In this document: one piece after another, positions 44,954-52,815 of the stretch
How the letters are laid out: each line of letters begins with the position of its first letter
Numbering within the stretch: position 1 is the first letter of the stretch
Assembly: GCF_025673445.1 (NCBI RefSeq)
Contig: NZ_JAOVQN010000023.1
Coordinates: 1 to 64,000 of the forward strand
Reading direction: 5' to 3'
Origin: Ruegeria_B marisflavi
GTDB lineage: Bacteria; Pseudomonadota; Alphaproteobacteria; Rhodobacterales; Rhodobacteraceae
Length of the DNA: 64,000 nucleotides
Notes under the pieces: generated by a model
Told to the model about the DNA's origin: nothing
The model's input: only the letters and a program-made list of their open reading frames with translations
Databases searched by the model: none
Translations under genes and position numbers: made by a program

Positions 44954-44993
44954 GGGCTCCTGATCCTGATGCCACCGCAGCCTAGAGCGAATG

Positions 44994-45009
44994 TGTTGAC
45001 ACGACAACA
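44994..45009. promoter_or_regulatory. MarR operator candidate, site 1
   Basis: TGTTG and CAACA arms flank six bases. Together with site 2 it forms a repeated element in which 14 of 16 bases plus the following GG agree. It contains a TTGACA hexamer, so repressor and RNA polymerase binding would overlap. Confidence 0.65.
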
Positions 45010-45032
45010 GGCTTTGCGCAGAGTGACCTGCA

Positions 45033-45048
45033 TGTTGACATGACAACA
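45033..45048. promoter_or_regulatory. MarR operator candidate, site 2
   Basis: The second copy, TGTTGACATGACAACA, lies 39 bases after site 1 and 13 bases before the P450 start codon. The two copies differ by a single base in the core. Confidence 0.65.
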
Positions 45049-45060
45049 GGGAGTCGCGCC

Positions 45061-46218
45061 ATGTCGGATGCACCCATCTATGACATCGACCCGGGTGCCT
45101 TCTGGGCCGATCCCTATCCCGATCTGAAACGGATGCGGGCCGAGGCGCCCATTGCCTATGTGCCGCAACTGGGCGCGACGCTGATCACCCGGCGCGACGA
45201 CATTTTCGAGCAGGAGAAGCGGGTCGAGGTGTTCTCTTCGGACCAGCCGCAGGGGCTGATGACCGTGCTGATGGGCCAGAACATGATGCGCAAGGATGGC
45301 GGGGCGCACATGGCCGAGCGCAAGGCGATCTTTCCCACCGTCTCGCCCAAGACGGTGAAACAGGTCTGGACCGCACAGTTCCGCGCCGCCGCCGAGCGGG
45401 TACTCGACGATCTGGCGCCGCGCGGCACCTGCGATCTGGTGCGCGACTATGCCATGCCCGTCTCGGCCGAGGCGCTCAAGGCGATCACCGGGCTGACCAA
45501 CATGGCGGCGGCCGAGATGGACCGTGTGAGCCAGGGCATGATCGACGGCTGCGCCAATTACGCGGGCGATCCAGCGGTCGAGGCGCGCTGTCATGACTGC
45601 ACCGCCTCGATCGATGCCCATATCGACGCGATGATCCCGGTGCTGGATGCCGCACCCGACCATTCGCTGCTCTCGGTGCAGCGCCGCGCGGGTCTGAGCG
45701 ATGCGCAGACCCGCGCCAATATCAAGCTCGCTATCTCCGGCGGCCAGAACGAGCCGCGCGATGCCATCGCCGGCACCGCCTGGGCGGTGCTCAGCCACCT
45801 GGAGGCGCTGGCACGGCTGCAATCGGGCGCGGTGCCCTGGTTGCGCGGGTTCGAGGAATATGCCCGCTGGATCTCGCCCATCGGCATGTCGCCGCGCCGG
45901 GTGGTACAGCGCGCCACGGTGCAGGGCGTGACGCTGGAACCCGAGGACCGGGTATTCCTGATGTTCGGATCGGGCAATCGCGACGAGAGCGTTTTCACCA
46001 ATCCCGACCGCTTCGATCTGGATCAGGATATCGCACCGGCGATCTCCTTCGGCGCCGGGCCGCATTTCTGCGCCGGAGCCTGGGCATCCAAGGCGCTGAT
46101 CGGAGAGGTGGCGCTGCCGCTCCTTTTCGAACGGTTCCCGGGCCTCGCCCTGGACGGCGAGGCCCGGTTCGGCGGCTGGGCCTTTCGGGGGCCGCTCACC
46201 GTGCCGGTCCGCTGGTGA
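45061..46218 (+). CDS. Cytochrome P450
   Basis: The 385-residue protein has the heme-binding loop SFGAGPHFCAGAWA with ligand C337, the ExxR pair in FEEYARW, and the PERF-like NPDRFDLDQ. The I-helix reads AISGGQNEPRDAI, where the usual acid-alcohol pair (Glu/Asp then Thr) has Pro in the Thr place. No redox partner gene is adjacent. It probably hydroxylates a small hydrophobic compound sensed by the divergent MarR protein. Fusion or truncation is not seen. Confidence 0.93.
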   Translation: MSDAPIYDIDPGAFWADPYPDLKRMRAEAPIAYVPQLGATLITRRDDIFEQEKRVEVFSSDQPQGLMTVLMGQNMMRKDGGAHMAERKAIFPTVSPKTVKQVWTAQFRAAAERVLDDLAPRGTCDLVRDYAMPVSAEALKAITGLTNMAAAEMDRVSQGMIDGCANYAGDPAVEARCHDCTASIDAHIDAMIPVLDAAPDHSLLSVQRRAGLSDAQTRANIKLAISGGQNEPRDAIAGTAWAVLSHLEALARLQSGAVPWLRGFEEYARWISPIGMSPRRVVQRATVQGVTLEPEDRVFLMFGSGNRDESVFTNPDRFDLDQDIAPAISFGAGPHFCAGAWASKALIGEVALPLLFERFPGLALDGEARFGGWAFRGPLTVPVRW

Positions 46219-46239
46219 CGGGCACCGCACCTTGGGTAA

Positions 46240-47436
46240 TCAGAACAGGAAGTCCTGCGTGTCCAGCATATCCATCTGAACGCCAACCAGGGTCAAGCTG
46301 TTGCCCGCCGCATCGGTGATCACCGCATCGCCGTCCACCTCGCTCAGGTGGTTGGCCCTGAGATCGTCGAAATCGGCGATGCCATCTGCCATGCCAAGGC
46401 CGATCAGGTCCGCCTCGCCCCGGCCACCAAAGTCAAAGACGGTATCCATGCCGGTCGAGAAGAGGAACGTGTCCGCGCCGGCGCCGCCCAGCATCAGATC
46501 GTCGCCTTCGCCACCATCCAGCACATCCTTGCCGCGTCCGCCAAGGAGAAGGTCGTCTCCCATGCCGCCGTCAAGCATGTCTTTGCCGCGCCCCCCGACA
46601 AGGAGGTCGTTGCCATCCCCGCCAGACAGCTGGTCCTTGCCACGGCCGCCGATCAGGATGTCATTCCCGGCATCGCCCCAGAAGATATCCACGCCACGGC
46701 CCCCGAACATGATGTCGTCGCCACCATTGCCGTGCATCTGACCGCTGCGATTGTCGGTAAAGATCAGGTCCGGACCATCGCTGCCGCCGCATGGGTCACC
46801 GGGCTTGGGCATTGGCTCCGGCTCGGGCATTGGCTCCGGCTCTGGCGTTGGTTCAGGTTCTGGCGTCGGCTCTGGCTCCGGCGCCGGTTCGGGTTCCGGC
46901 GTGGGTTCTGGCTCAGGTGTGGGTTCCGGTGTTGGGGTCGGTTCCGGTGTCGGTACCGGCTCGGGCACGGGCACCCCGGTATCCAGTTCCACCTGCGCAT
47001 CGGTGCGGGCAAAGTTCTGGGTCACCATCACGGCGTCATGCCCTTCGAACTCGCCGCGTTCGATCCCGATCCCCACCAGTGTCACATCGGGGTTCAGGAT
47101 ATTGGCCCGGTGCCCAGGGCTGTTCATCAGGCCATCGTGCAGGTCCTTCACATCATCCGCTAAGCCCGGCGCGCCGCGTTCGCTTTGCCAGGCGATGTTC
47201 TCGGCCGCGATCGAATTGCCTTCGAACTTGAACCCGGTCTGTTCGATACGATCCCCCGGAGAGCTACCGTTGACCCCGGTATGCGAGAACACGTCGCGCT
47301 CCAGCATCCACCTACTGTGATCCTCCGAAGCATCGTTCAACCTGAGTTCAAGCTGGACCGGGTTCAACCCCCGTGACGTACGCTCTTCATTGATCAGATC
47401 CAGCATTTGTCTTTCGAGACTACTTGCTTGTGACAT
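46240..47436 (-). CDS. CAP (YkwD-like) and RTX calcium-binding fusion protein
   Basis: The 398-residue protein has an N-terminal CAP/SCP domain (about 10-145) with MLDLINEERTSRGLNP, DHSRWML, FSHTG, AENIAW and NSPGHRANIL; a long Pro-Glu linker (about 155-212); and ten RTX nonapeptides GGxGxDxxx (about 236-325) with a C-terminal type I secretion-like end. No Sec signal is present, as expected for type I export. RTX repeats fold on binding calcium outside the cell. The CAP part suggests a role at the cell surface. No exporter genes lie nearby. Confidence 0.87.
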   Translation of the reverse strand: MSQASSLERQMLDLINEERTSRGLNPVQLELRLNDASEDHSRWMLERDVFSHTGVNGSSPGDRIEQTGFKFEGNSIAAENIAWQSERGAPGLADDVKDLHDGLMNSPGHRANILNPDVTLVGIGIERGEFEGHDAVMVTQNFARTDAQVELDTGVPVPEPVPTPEPTPTPEPTPEPEPTPEPEPAPEPEPTPEPEPTPEPEPMPEPEPMPKPGDPCGGSDGPDLIFTDNRSGQMHGNGGDDIMFGGRGVDIFWGDAGNDILIGGRGKDQLSGGDGNDLLVGGRGKDMLDGGMGDDLLLGGRGKDVLDGGEGDDLMLGGAGADTFLFSTGMDTVFDFGGRGEADLIGLGMADGIADFDDLRANHLSEVDGDAVITDAAGNSLTLVGVQMDMLDTQDFLF

Positions 47437-47752
47437 TCTCAAACATCCTGTTGCTGCGTTCAGTGCCCTCGTCATGGCGCGGGACCGGAAAGTGGCAAAG
47501 ATGGGATGGCTGTGGATAGGGATTCGTGGCGCCGCCTTGCCAAAGGACGCTGGCGGCTTGGGCGGGAAGGCGCACGGCCAAGCCCAGCGTTTCACCGCCA
47601 GCGGATCGCCGCATGCAGCAGCCTGGCTTTTGGGCGGAAATTCGGAGCCTGCCCGCATTCTCCGGGCCGGTTCGCGACGCGCTTGTCGCCCGCCGACAAG
47701 ACCGCCGATTCGATCCGGGGCGAAATGCGGCAGGTGCCAAGGGAAGAACAAG
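47437..47752. other. Divergent spacer between CAP-RTX and DMT genes
   Basis: No gene is supported in these 316 bases. CTTGTCG (47682-47688) and CGACAAG (47694-47700) form a perfect seven-base stem with a five-base loop near the DMT gene, possibly in its 5' leader. Promoters for both flanking genes must lie here but I cannot assign hexamers confidently. Confidence 0.4.
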
Positions 47753-48754
47753 ATGACCGCTGCCGATCCGAATATCTCCGCGGGTGCGGATCAGCCCGAG
47801 GGCGCGACCACTTTGACCGGCATCCTGTTCCTGCTGCTTGCCACCACGATCTTTCCGATCCAGGACGTGATCATCAAAGGCCTCAGCAGCGATTTCGCGG
47901 TGCATCAGATCGTGTTCTGGCGTTCGGTCTTCGCCCTGCCGGTGGCGCTGGCCATGGCCCGGTACGAAGGCGCGCTCTGGCCGCTCAAGATCGGTTCATG
48001 GCCGTTGCAACTGACCCGCGCGGTGGCGGCGTTTTCGTCCTATCTCGTCTATTACATGGCGCTGGCCGCCATTGGTCTGGCCGAGACGGCGGCCATCACC
48101 TTCTCCACCCCGATCTTCGTCACCTTGCTGGCGGCGGTGTTCCTGGGCGAGCGGATCGGTATCTGGCGCTGGCTGGCGGTGCTCCTCGGAATGGTCGGCG
48201 TACTGGTGATCGTGCAACCGGGGGCGGCGGTGTTCGAGCCGGCGGCGTTGCTGGCACTGGCTGCGGCGCTGTTCTATGCGGTCTCGATCATCGCCACCCG
48301 GCGTCTGGGCAGCCGTACCAATGGCGGCACCATGACGCTGGTAACCCTGCTGGTCTATATCGTCGGCGGCACCGTGCTGGGGCTTGTATTCTCGGGGCTG
48401 GAAACCGCCTCGCCGCACCCCAGCCTGGCCTTTCTCTACCGCGACTGGATCGCGCCCGCGCCGATGGACTGGCTGGCGCTGGCGGCGCTGGGGGTCACCT
48501 CGGGCATCGGCTTCTTCGCGCTCAGCCAGGCCTATCGCATGGCCGAGGCCAGCGTCGTCACCCCGTTCGAATACACCTACCTGCCCTGGGCGGTGCTGTG
48601 GGGCTATGTGGTGTTCGGGGTGCTTCCGGGCCTGTCCACCTGGATCGGGCTGACGCTGATCGTCGGCTCGGGCCTCCTGATCCTGTTCCGCGAAACCATA
48701 CGCGGCCGCCGCCTCGTCCGCCGCCGGGGTCTGGGCGTCATGCGGCAGCGGTAA
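47753..48754 (+). CDS. DMT-family transporter (EamA repeats)
   Basis: The 333-residue protein has about ten membrane helices in two EamA repeats (about 20-155 and 170-310) with the usual ITFSTPIFVTLLAAVFLGERI and EASVVTPFEYTYLPWAVLWGY ends. These export amino acids or metabolites. ATG 47753 follows a GGGAAGAACAAG stretch; the gene stands alone next to the OLD-type gene. Confidence 0.87.
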   Translation: MTAADPNISAGADQPEGATTLTGILFLLLATTIFPIQDVIIKGLSSDFAVHQIVFWRSVFALPVALAMARYEGALWPLKIGSWPLQLTRAVAAFSSYLVYYMALAAIGLAETAAITFSTPIFVTLLAAVFLGERIGIWRWLAVLLGMVGVLVIVQPGAAVFEPAALLALAAALFYAVSIIATRRLGSRTNGGTMTLVTLLVYIVGGTVLGLVFSGLETASPHPSLAFLYRDWIAPAPMDWLALAALGVTSGIGFFALSQAYRMAEASVVTPFEYTYLPWAVLWGYVVFGVLPGLSTWIGLTLIVGSGLLILFRETIRGRRLVRRRGLGVMRQR

Positions 48755-48861
48755 AGACTAACAGTTCATAGCATCTCGCAAAGCCGTGCCTAAGCCTATG
48801 ATTGAAGGCTTGCCGATGGCATCTACTTTTGCGACCGTTGACGACGAAAAACCTTTTTCTT

Positions 48862-50532
48862 GTGAAGGCGGTGCAAGTGATCGAAGCAGTTGAATTGAAT
48901 TGCGGGCCGGTAGATGGCGCAGCGCCATTGCGTTTGGAGGGCCAGGCCGGCGTTACACTCTTTGTCGGGCCAAACAACTGCGGGAAAACAGCTTTACTGG
49001 AAGCGATCCACTATGCGTTCTCCGGTTCAGGCCACAGTCCTCAGGAGCTAAAGAAATCCGCATTGAAAAAGGTGCGACTTCATGCCTTTGAAAACAAAAT
49101 TCTTGATGATCATCCTGCATTAGCTGGGAAAGAAGAAGAAGAAACAGTCTTCTTTCCTAGAGGGCATTACTCGCGAATGGATTTCTCAAAAATGAGTCCA
49201 CGTCAATGGAATGAATACATGGGTGGGGTTTTTCGCGAACCGCTTTGCGTCTGGATGAATGGCGCAAAAAGACTGGCGATGTTGCCCGCTGAAGAAGGCG
49301 CGGACTTGCAATCCCCCTCTGGCCCCCTCGCCAGGCTGTTGACTGACGATACCAGGCGAAAAGGTTTCCAGACAGCTGCCAAAGCAGGTATCGACTATTA
49401 CCCGGTTATTGACACTGTATCGCGGTACGGGACGCTGAAACTGGCGTTTGCAAGTGCTGCACCCGACGCCGAGACCGAGCGTTCTCTGAACAAAAGCTTG
49501 ATTGATTACTTGAAGACAGCACTTCCGGCAGAACATGCCAGTGATGGTTTCAACGCTTACACTGGAATGCTCGGCGCGCTTCATGCCAGCGACTTCAAAG
49601 TCATCTTGATTGATGAACCCGAGGCGTTTCTTCACCCGACACTCGCGCGCACATTAGGCAGGCAAGTTGCTGAAAAAGCCGGTGACAAACAGGTCTACAT
49701 CGCGACACACAGCGCTGATTTTCTGATGGGCGCGGTCGAATCCGGTGTGCCGATACGCATTGTGCGCCTGCAATATCATGCTGGGGTTTCAACTGCGCGA
49801 TTGCTGGACAACGACACCCTGCGCCGCCTGATGAATGATCCGATGATGCGGTCGGCCAATGTTCTGTCCGGATTGTTTGCTCAGGCTGTTGTGGTTACCG
49901 AAGCGGACGCTGACAGAGCGTTTTATCAGGAAATCAACAACCGTCTTCTTTCCGCGAAGGATCCGCGCGGTATCGACAACGCTCTGTTCCTGAATGCTCA
50001 TGAAAAGTCGACGGTACCCCGTTTGGTCGAACCTTTGCGGCATATGGGGGTACCGACTATCGGCATCGTCGACCTCGATGTATTGGCGGAAGGCGGAGAA
50101 AACTGGGCGAAACAAATGCGGGCAGTGGGTGTGCCAGAGGTGAGACGGCGGACGTTCGAGACAGCCCGACAGAGCGTGTTTGAGCTGTTGCGAGGTGTCA
50201 GCACAGACGGCAAGCAGAAGAACTACAAGCAGCGTGGCGGTGTGACCCTGTTGTCTGGTGGGGAGAAAGACGCGGCCGAAGCTTTGTTGTCTGATGTGGA
50301 GGATTACGGGCTACTTGTTGTGTCCCAAGGTGAGTTGGAAAGTTGGCTGTCCAACATCGAAGTTGATCGTGATAAGCATGGTTGGCTTCGAAGCATCTTC
50401 GACGCTTTGGGCTCTGACCCCAATGACGCGAACTATGTAAAACCGGGGGACGCAGACGTCTGGGGCTTCCTCGGTCGAGCACGGTCGTGGTTCGCTGATC
50501 CTGCGCGAAAAGGGATGGTTTTCGAGGTTTGA
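48862..50532 (+). CDS. OLD-family ATPase with TOPRIM domain (possible defence nuclease)
   Basis: About 556 residues. An ABC-type ATPase part has Walker A FVGPNNCGKTALLEAIHYAF (from about 35), Walker B VILIDEPEAFLHP and the H-motif ATHSADFLM. A TOPRIM region follows with VVVTEADADRAFYQEI and the DxD in GIVDLDVLAEGGENW. This is the OLD nuclease plan. OLD proteins occur alone or in anti-phage systems; no GajB, UvrD-type helicase or other partner is beside it. GC is lower than the flanks, consistent with transfer. The start is uncertain: GTG 48862 is given, GTG 48871 or 48877 are possible. Confidence 0.83.
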   Translation: MKAVQVIEAVELNCGPVDGAAPLRLEGQAGVTLFVGPNNCGKTALLEAIHYAFSGSGHSPQELKKSALKKVRLHAFENKILDDHPALAGKEEEETVFFPRGHYSRMDFSKMSPRQWNEYMGGVFREPLCVWMNGAKRLAMLPAEEGADLQSPSGPLARLLTDDTRRKGFQTAAKAGIDYYPVIDTVSRYGTLKLAFASAAPDAETERSLNKSLIDYLKTALPAEHASDGFNAYTGMLGALHASDFKVILIDEPEAFLHPTLARTLGRQVAEKAGDKQVYIATHSADFLMGAVESGVPIRIVRLQYHAGVSTARLLDNDTLRRLMNDPMMRSANVLSGLFAQAVVVTEADADRAFYQEINNRLLSAKDPRGIDNALFLNAHEKSTVPRLVEPLRHMGVPTIGIVDLDVLAEGGENWAKQMRAVGVPEVRRRTFETARQSVFELLRGVSTDGKQKNYKQRGGVTLLSGGEKDAAEALLSDVEDYGLLVVSQGELESWLSNIEVDRDKHGWLRSIFDALGSDPNDANYVKPGDADVWGFLGRARSWFADPARKGMVFEV

Positions 50533-50560
50533 ATCTACCGGGCTTTGATCAAAAGGCTTT

Positions 50561-50607
50561 GTACAAAACGGTCAATCCACCTGCCGGAGCGCGTACAAAA
50601 CGGTCAA
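50561..50607. repeat. Fifteen-base perfect direct repeat after the OLD gene
   Basis: GTACAAAACGGTCAA occurs at 50561-50575 and 50593-50607, spaced by 32 bases, starting 29 bases past the OLD stop. It could be a trace of integration or excision, or a regulator site. No matching copy was seen upstream of the OLD gene. Confidence 0.7.
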
Positions 50608-50625
50608 AACCCCCACGAACGACAA

Positions 50626-50650
50626 ACCCCCGGGGCTGGGCCGCGGGGGT
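50626..50650 (-). terminator. Rho-independent terminator of rpsU
   Basis: Stem ACCCCCG / CGGGGGT lies 42 bases past the rpsU stop on the minus strand and is followed by TTTGTCGTT. Confidence 0.65.
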
Positions 50651-50691
50651 CGTCAAATAGTGTCATCCAAAGCCGGACGAGAGCGAATGCC

Positions 50692-50898
50692 TCAGAGCAT
50701 GCCTTCGCGCTGTGCTTTCTTGCGTGCCAGCTTGCGGGCACGGCGGATCGCTTCAGCCTTCTCGCGCGCTTTTTTCTCGGACGGTTTCTCGAAATGCTGC
50801 TTCAGCTTCATTTCACGGAAAACGCCTTCGCGCTGCAGCTTCTTCTTCAGGGCGCGGAGCGCCTGATCGACGTTGTTGTCGCGAACACTAACCTGCAT
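50692..50898 (-). CDS. rpsU: 30S ribosomal protein S21
   Basis: The 68-residue basic protein matches bS21: MQVSVRDNNVDQALRALKKK, then FEKPSEKKAREKAEAIRRARK. It belongs to the small subunit platform and helps mRNA binding. It has its own promoter and terminator. Confidence 0.97.
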   Translation of the reverse strand: MQVSVRDNNVDQALRALKKKLQREGVFREMKLKQHFEKPSEKKAREKAEAIRRARKLARKKAQREGML

Positions 50899-50950
50899 GT
50901 GGTTTTCACCACCTTTCTAAGTTGAGTTGCAAGGAATTGCAGGAGCCCGG

Positions 50951-50979
50951 CGTATAGCAAAGCGGGAACAACTTGTCTA
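50951..50979 (-). promoter_or_regulatory. Candidate promoter of rpsU
   Basis: On the minus strand TAGACA (50974-50979) and TATACG (50951-50956) are separated by 17 bases, about 50 bases before the start codon. Confidence 0.55.
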
Positions 50980-51007
50980 GATAGGGGGTGAAACAAGGAG
51001 ATGTGCC

Positions 51008-51688
51008 ATGACCATGTCCTATGAACAGGCCAAGGACCGGCTGCTGGACGCCGCCCTGACCCATGTGGCCTTTGACGGTTGGACCGACGAAACCTTTCGC
51101 GCGGCGGTAGCCGACACCGGTTTGGACGCCGGGTACGCCCGCGCGCTCTGCCCGCGCGGCGCGGTCGATCTGGCGCTGGCCTATCACGCGCGCGGCGATG
51201 CCGCGATGCTGGACCGCCTCGCCGCCGAGGACCTGTCCGAGCTGCGCTTTCGCGACCGGATCGCCACCGCCGTCCGCTTCCGACTCGAGGCCGTGACGGA
51301 TAAGGAGGCGGTGCGCCGCGGCGCCACCCTGTTTGCCTTGCCCGCCTATGCGGCCGACGGCGCCAAGGCGATCTGGGGTACCTGCGACGCGATCTGGACG
51401 GCACTGGGCGACACCTCGGAAGATGTCAATTGGTACACGAAAAGAGCAACGCTTTCAGCGGTTTACTCTTCCACCGTGCTCTACTGGCTGGGGGACGAAA
51501 GCCCGGATCACCAGGCAACATGGGAGTTTCTGGACCGTCGCATCGACAACGTGATGCAGTTCGAGAAGTTCAAGGCGGATATCCAGAAGAACCCGTTGCT
51601 GAAGCCCTTTCTTGCCGGTCCCAACTGGCTGGCCGGGCAGCTGCGCGCACCCCGTCGTGATGGTGACCTGCCCGGATCGCTGGGGTGA
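51008..51688 (+). CDS. COQ9 family protein (ubiquinone biosynthesis)
   Basis: The 226-residue protein matches bacterial COQ9: a TetR-like helical N-part with LTHVAFDGWTDETFRAAVADTG, and the characteristic DINWYTKRATLSAVYSSTVLYWLGD-like region (residues about 140-165), then FLDRRIDNVMQFEK. COQ9 binds lipids and supports the Coq7 hydroxylation step in ubiquinone synthesis. ACAAGGAG precedes the start. It is divergent from rpsU. Confidence 0.92.
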   Translation: MTMSYEQAKDRLLDAALTHVAFDGWTDETFRAAVADTGLDAGYARALCPRGAVDLALAYHARGDAAMLDRLAAEDLSELRFRDRIATAVRFRLEAVTDKEAVRRGATLFALPAYAADGAKAIWGTCDAIWTALGDTSEDVNWYTKRATLSAVYSSTVLYWLGDESPDHQATWEFLDRRIDNVMQFEKFKADIQKNPLLKPFLAGPNWLAGQLRAPRRDGDLPGSLG

Positions 51689-51751
51689 ACGAAACGATAA
51701 CTTGCGGGGCCGGCCAAGGTCTTCGCGATCAAACCGACCTGAGGAGGTTCC

Positions 51752-52735
51752 ATGTCCGAGCAGATGCGCGCGGTTGAAATCAGCAAGCCCGGCGGGCCGG
51801 AAGTTCTGCAACTCACCAACCGCCCGATGCCGGTGCCAGGGCATGGGCAGGTGGTGATCAAGGTCGCCTATGCCGGAGTGAACAGGCCCGACGCGCTGCA
51901 ACGGGCGGGGGCCTATGACCCGCCGCCTGGTGCCAGCGACCTGCCGGGGTTGGAGTGTTCGGGCGAGGTGGTCGCGGTCGGCCCCGGTGTCGATTCTCTG
52001 GCGCGTGGCGACATGGTCTGCGCCCTGCTGCCCGGGGGCGGCTATGCCGAATTCGTGGCCACACCCGCCGCGCATTGTCTGCCGGTGCCCCAGGGTATGG
52101 GGTTGCGCGAGGCGGCATGCCTGCCGGAAACCTTCTTTACCGTCTGGTCCAACGTGTTTTCGCGCGGTGGCCTTAAGGCCGGTGAACGTTTTCTGGTGCA
52201 TGGCGGGTCCAGCGGCATCGGGACAACCGCGATTCAGCTTGCCAACGCCTTTGGCGCCCGGGTCTTCACCACCGCCGGGTCGGACGAGAAATGCCAGGCT
52301 TGCCTGGACCTGGGAGCCGAGCGCGCGATCAACTACCGCAGCGAGGATTTCGTCAAGATCCTGCGGGCCGAAGGCGGCGCCGACCTGATCCTCGACATGG
52401 TGGGCGGCGACTATATTCCGCGCAATATCAAGGCTCTGGCCGACGATGGGCGGCTGGTACAGATCGCGTTCCTGCAAGGGCCGGTGGTCGAGCTGAACTT
52501 TGCCCTGATGATGGTGCGCCGCCTGACGATAACCGGCAGTACGCTCCGCCCGCAAAGCGACCTGGCCAAGGCACAGATCGCCCAGGACCTGCTGGAGGCG
52601 GTCTGGCCGCTGATCGAGGCAGGCCGGGTCGCGCCGGTGATGGACAGCGAGTTTGACCTGGCGGATGCGGCATCTGCGCATGCTCGGATGGAAAGCTCGG
52701 GCCATATCGGCAAGATCGTACTCAGGGTCGGTTGA
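51752..52735 (+). CDS. NAD(P)H-quinone oxidoreductase, PIG3-like
   Basis: The 327-residue protein is a zinc-free MDR of the quinone-oxidoreductase type: NRPDALQRAGAYDPPPGASDLPGLECSG at the substrate end and the NADP motif GGSSGIGTTAIQLA. This start resembles human PIG3-like enzymes. It reduces quinones or enones with NADPH. The next gene is a second MDR of the same length. Confidence 0.9.
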   Translation: MSEQMRAVEISKPGGPEVLQLTNRPMPVPGHGQVVIKVAYAGVNRPDALQRAGAYDPPPGASDLPGLECSGEVVAVGPGVDSLARGDMVCALLPGGGYAEFVATPAAHCLPVPQGMGLREAACLPETFFTVWSNVFSRGGLKAGERFLVHGGSSGIGTTAIQLANAFGARVFTTAGSDEKCQACLDLGAERAINYRSEDFVKILRAEGGADLILDMVGGDYIPRNIKALADDGRLVQIAFLQGPVVELNFALMMVRRLTITGSTLRPQSDLAKAQIAQDLLEAVWPLIEAGRVAPVMDSEFDLADAASAHARMESSGHIGKIVLRVG

Positions 52736-52815
52736 GTCTGGCTCATTCCCTTCTGCCTGCGCCCTTGCCGACGTCCTTCTGCCTGCTAGGTAATGCGCAA
52801 AGCGGGAGGAAAGAC

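Noticed and set aside
46790..46990. Dense GC-rich tandem repeat resembling a minisatellite
   Set aside because: It is the coding sequence of the Pro-Glu linker of the CAP-RTX protein, read on the minus strand.
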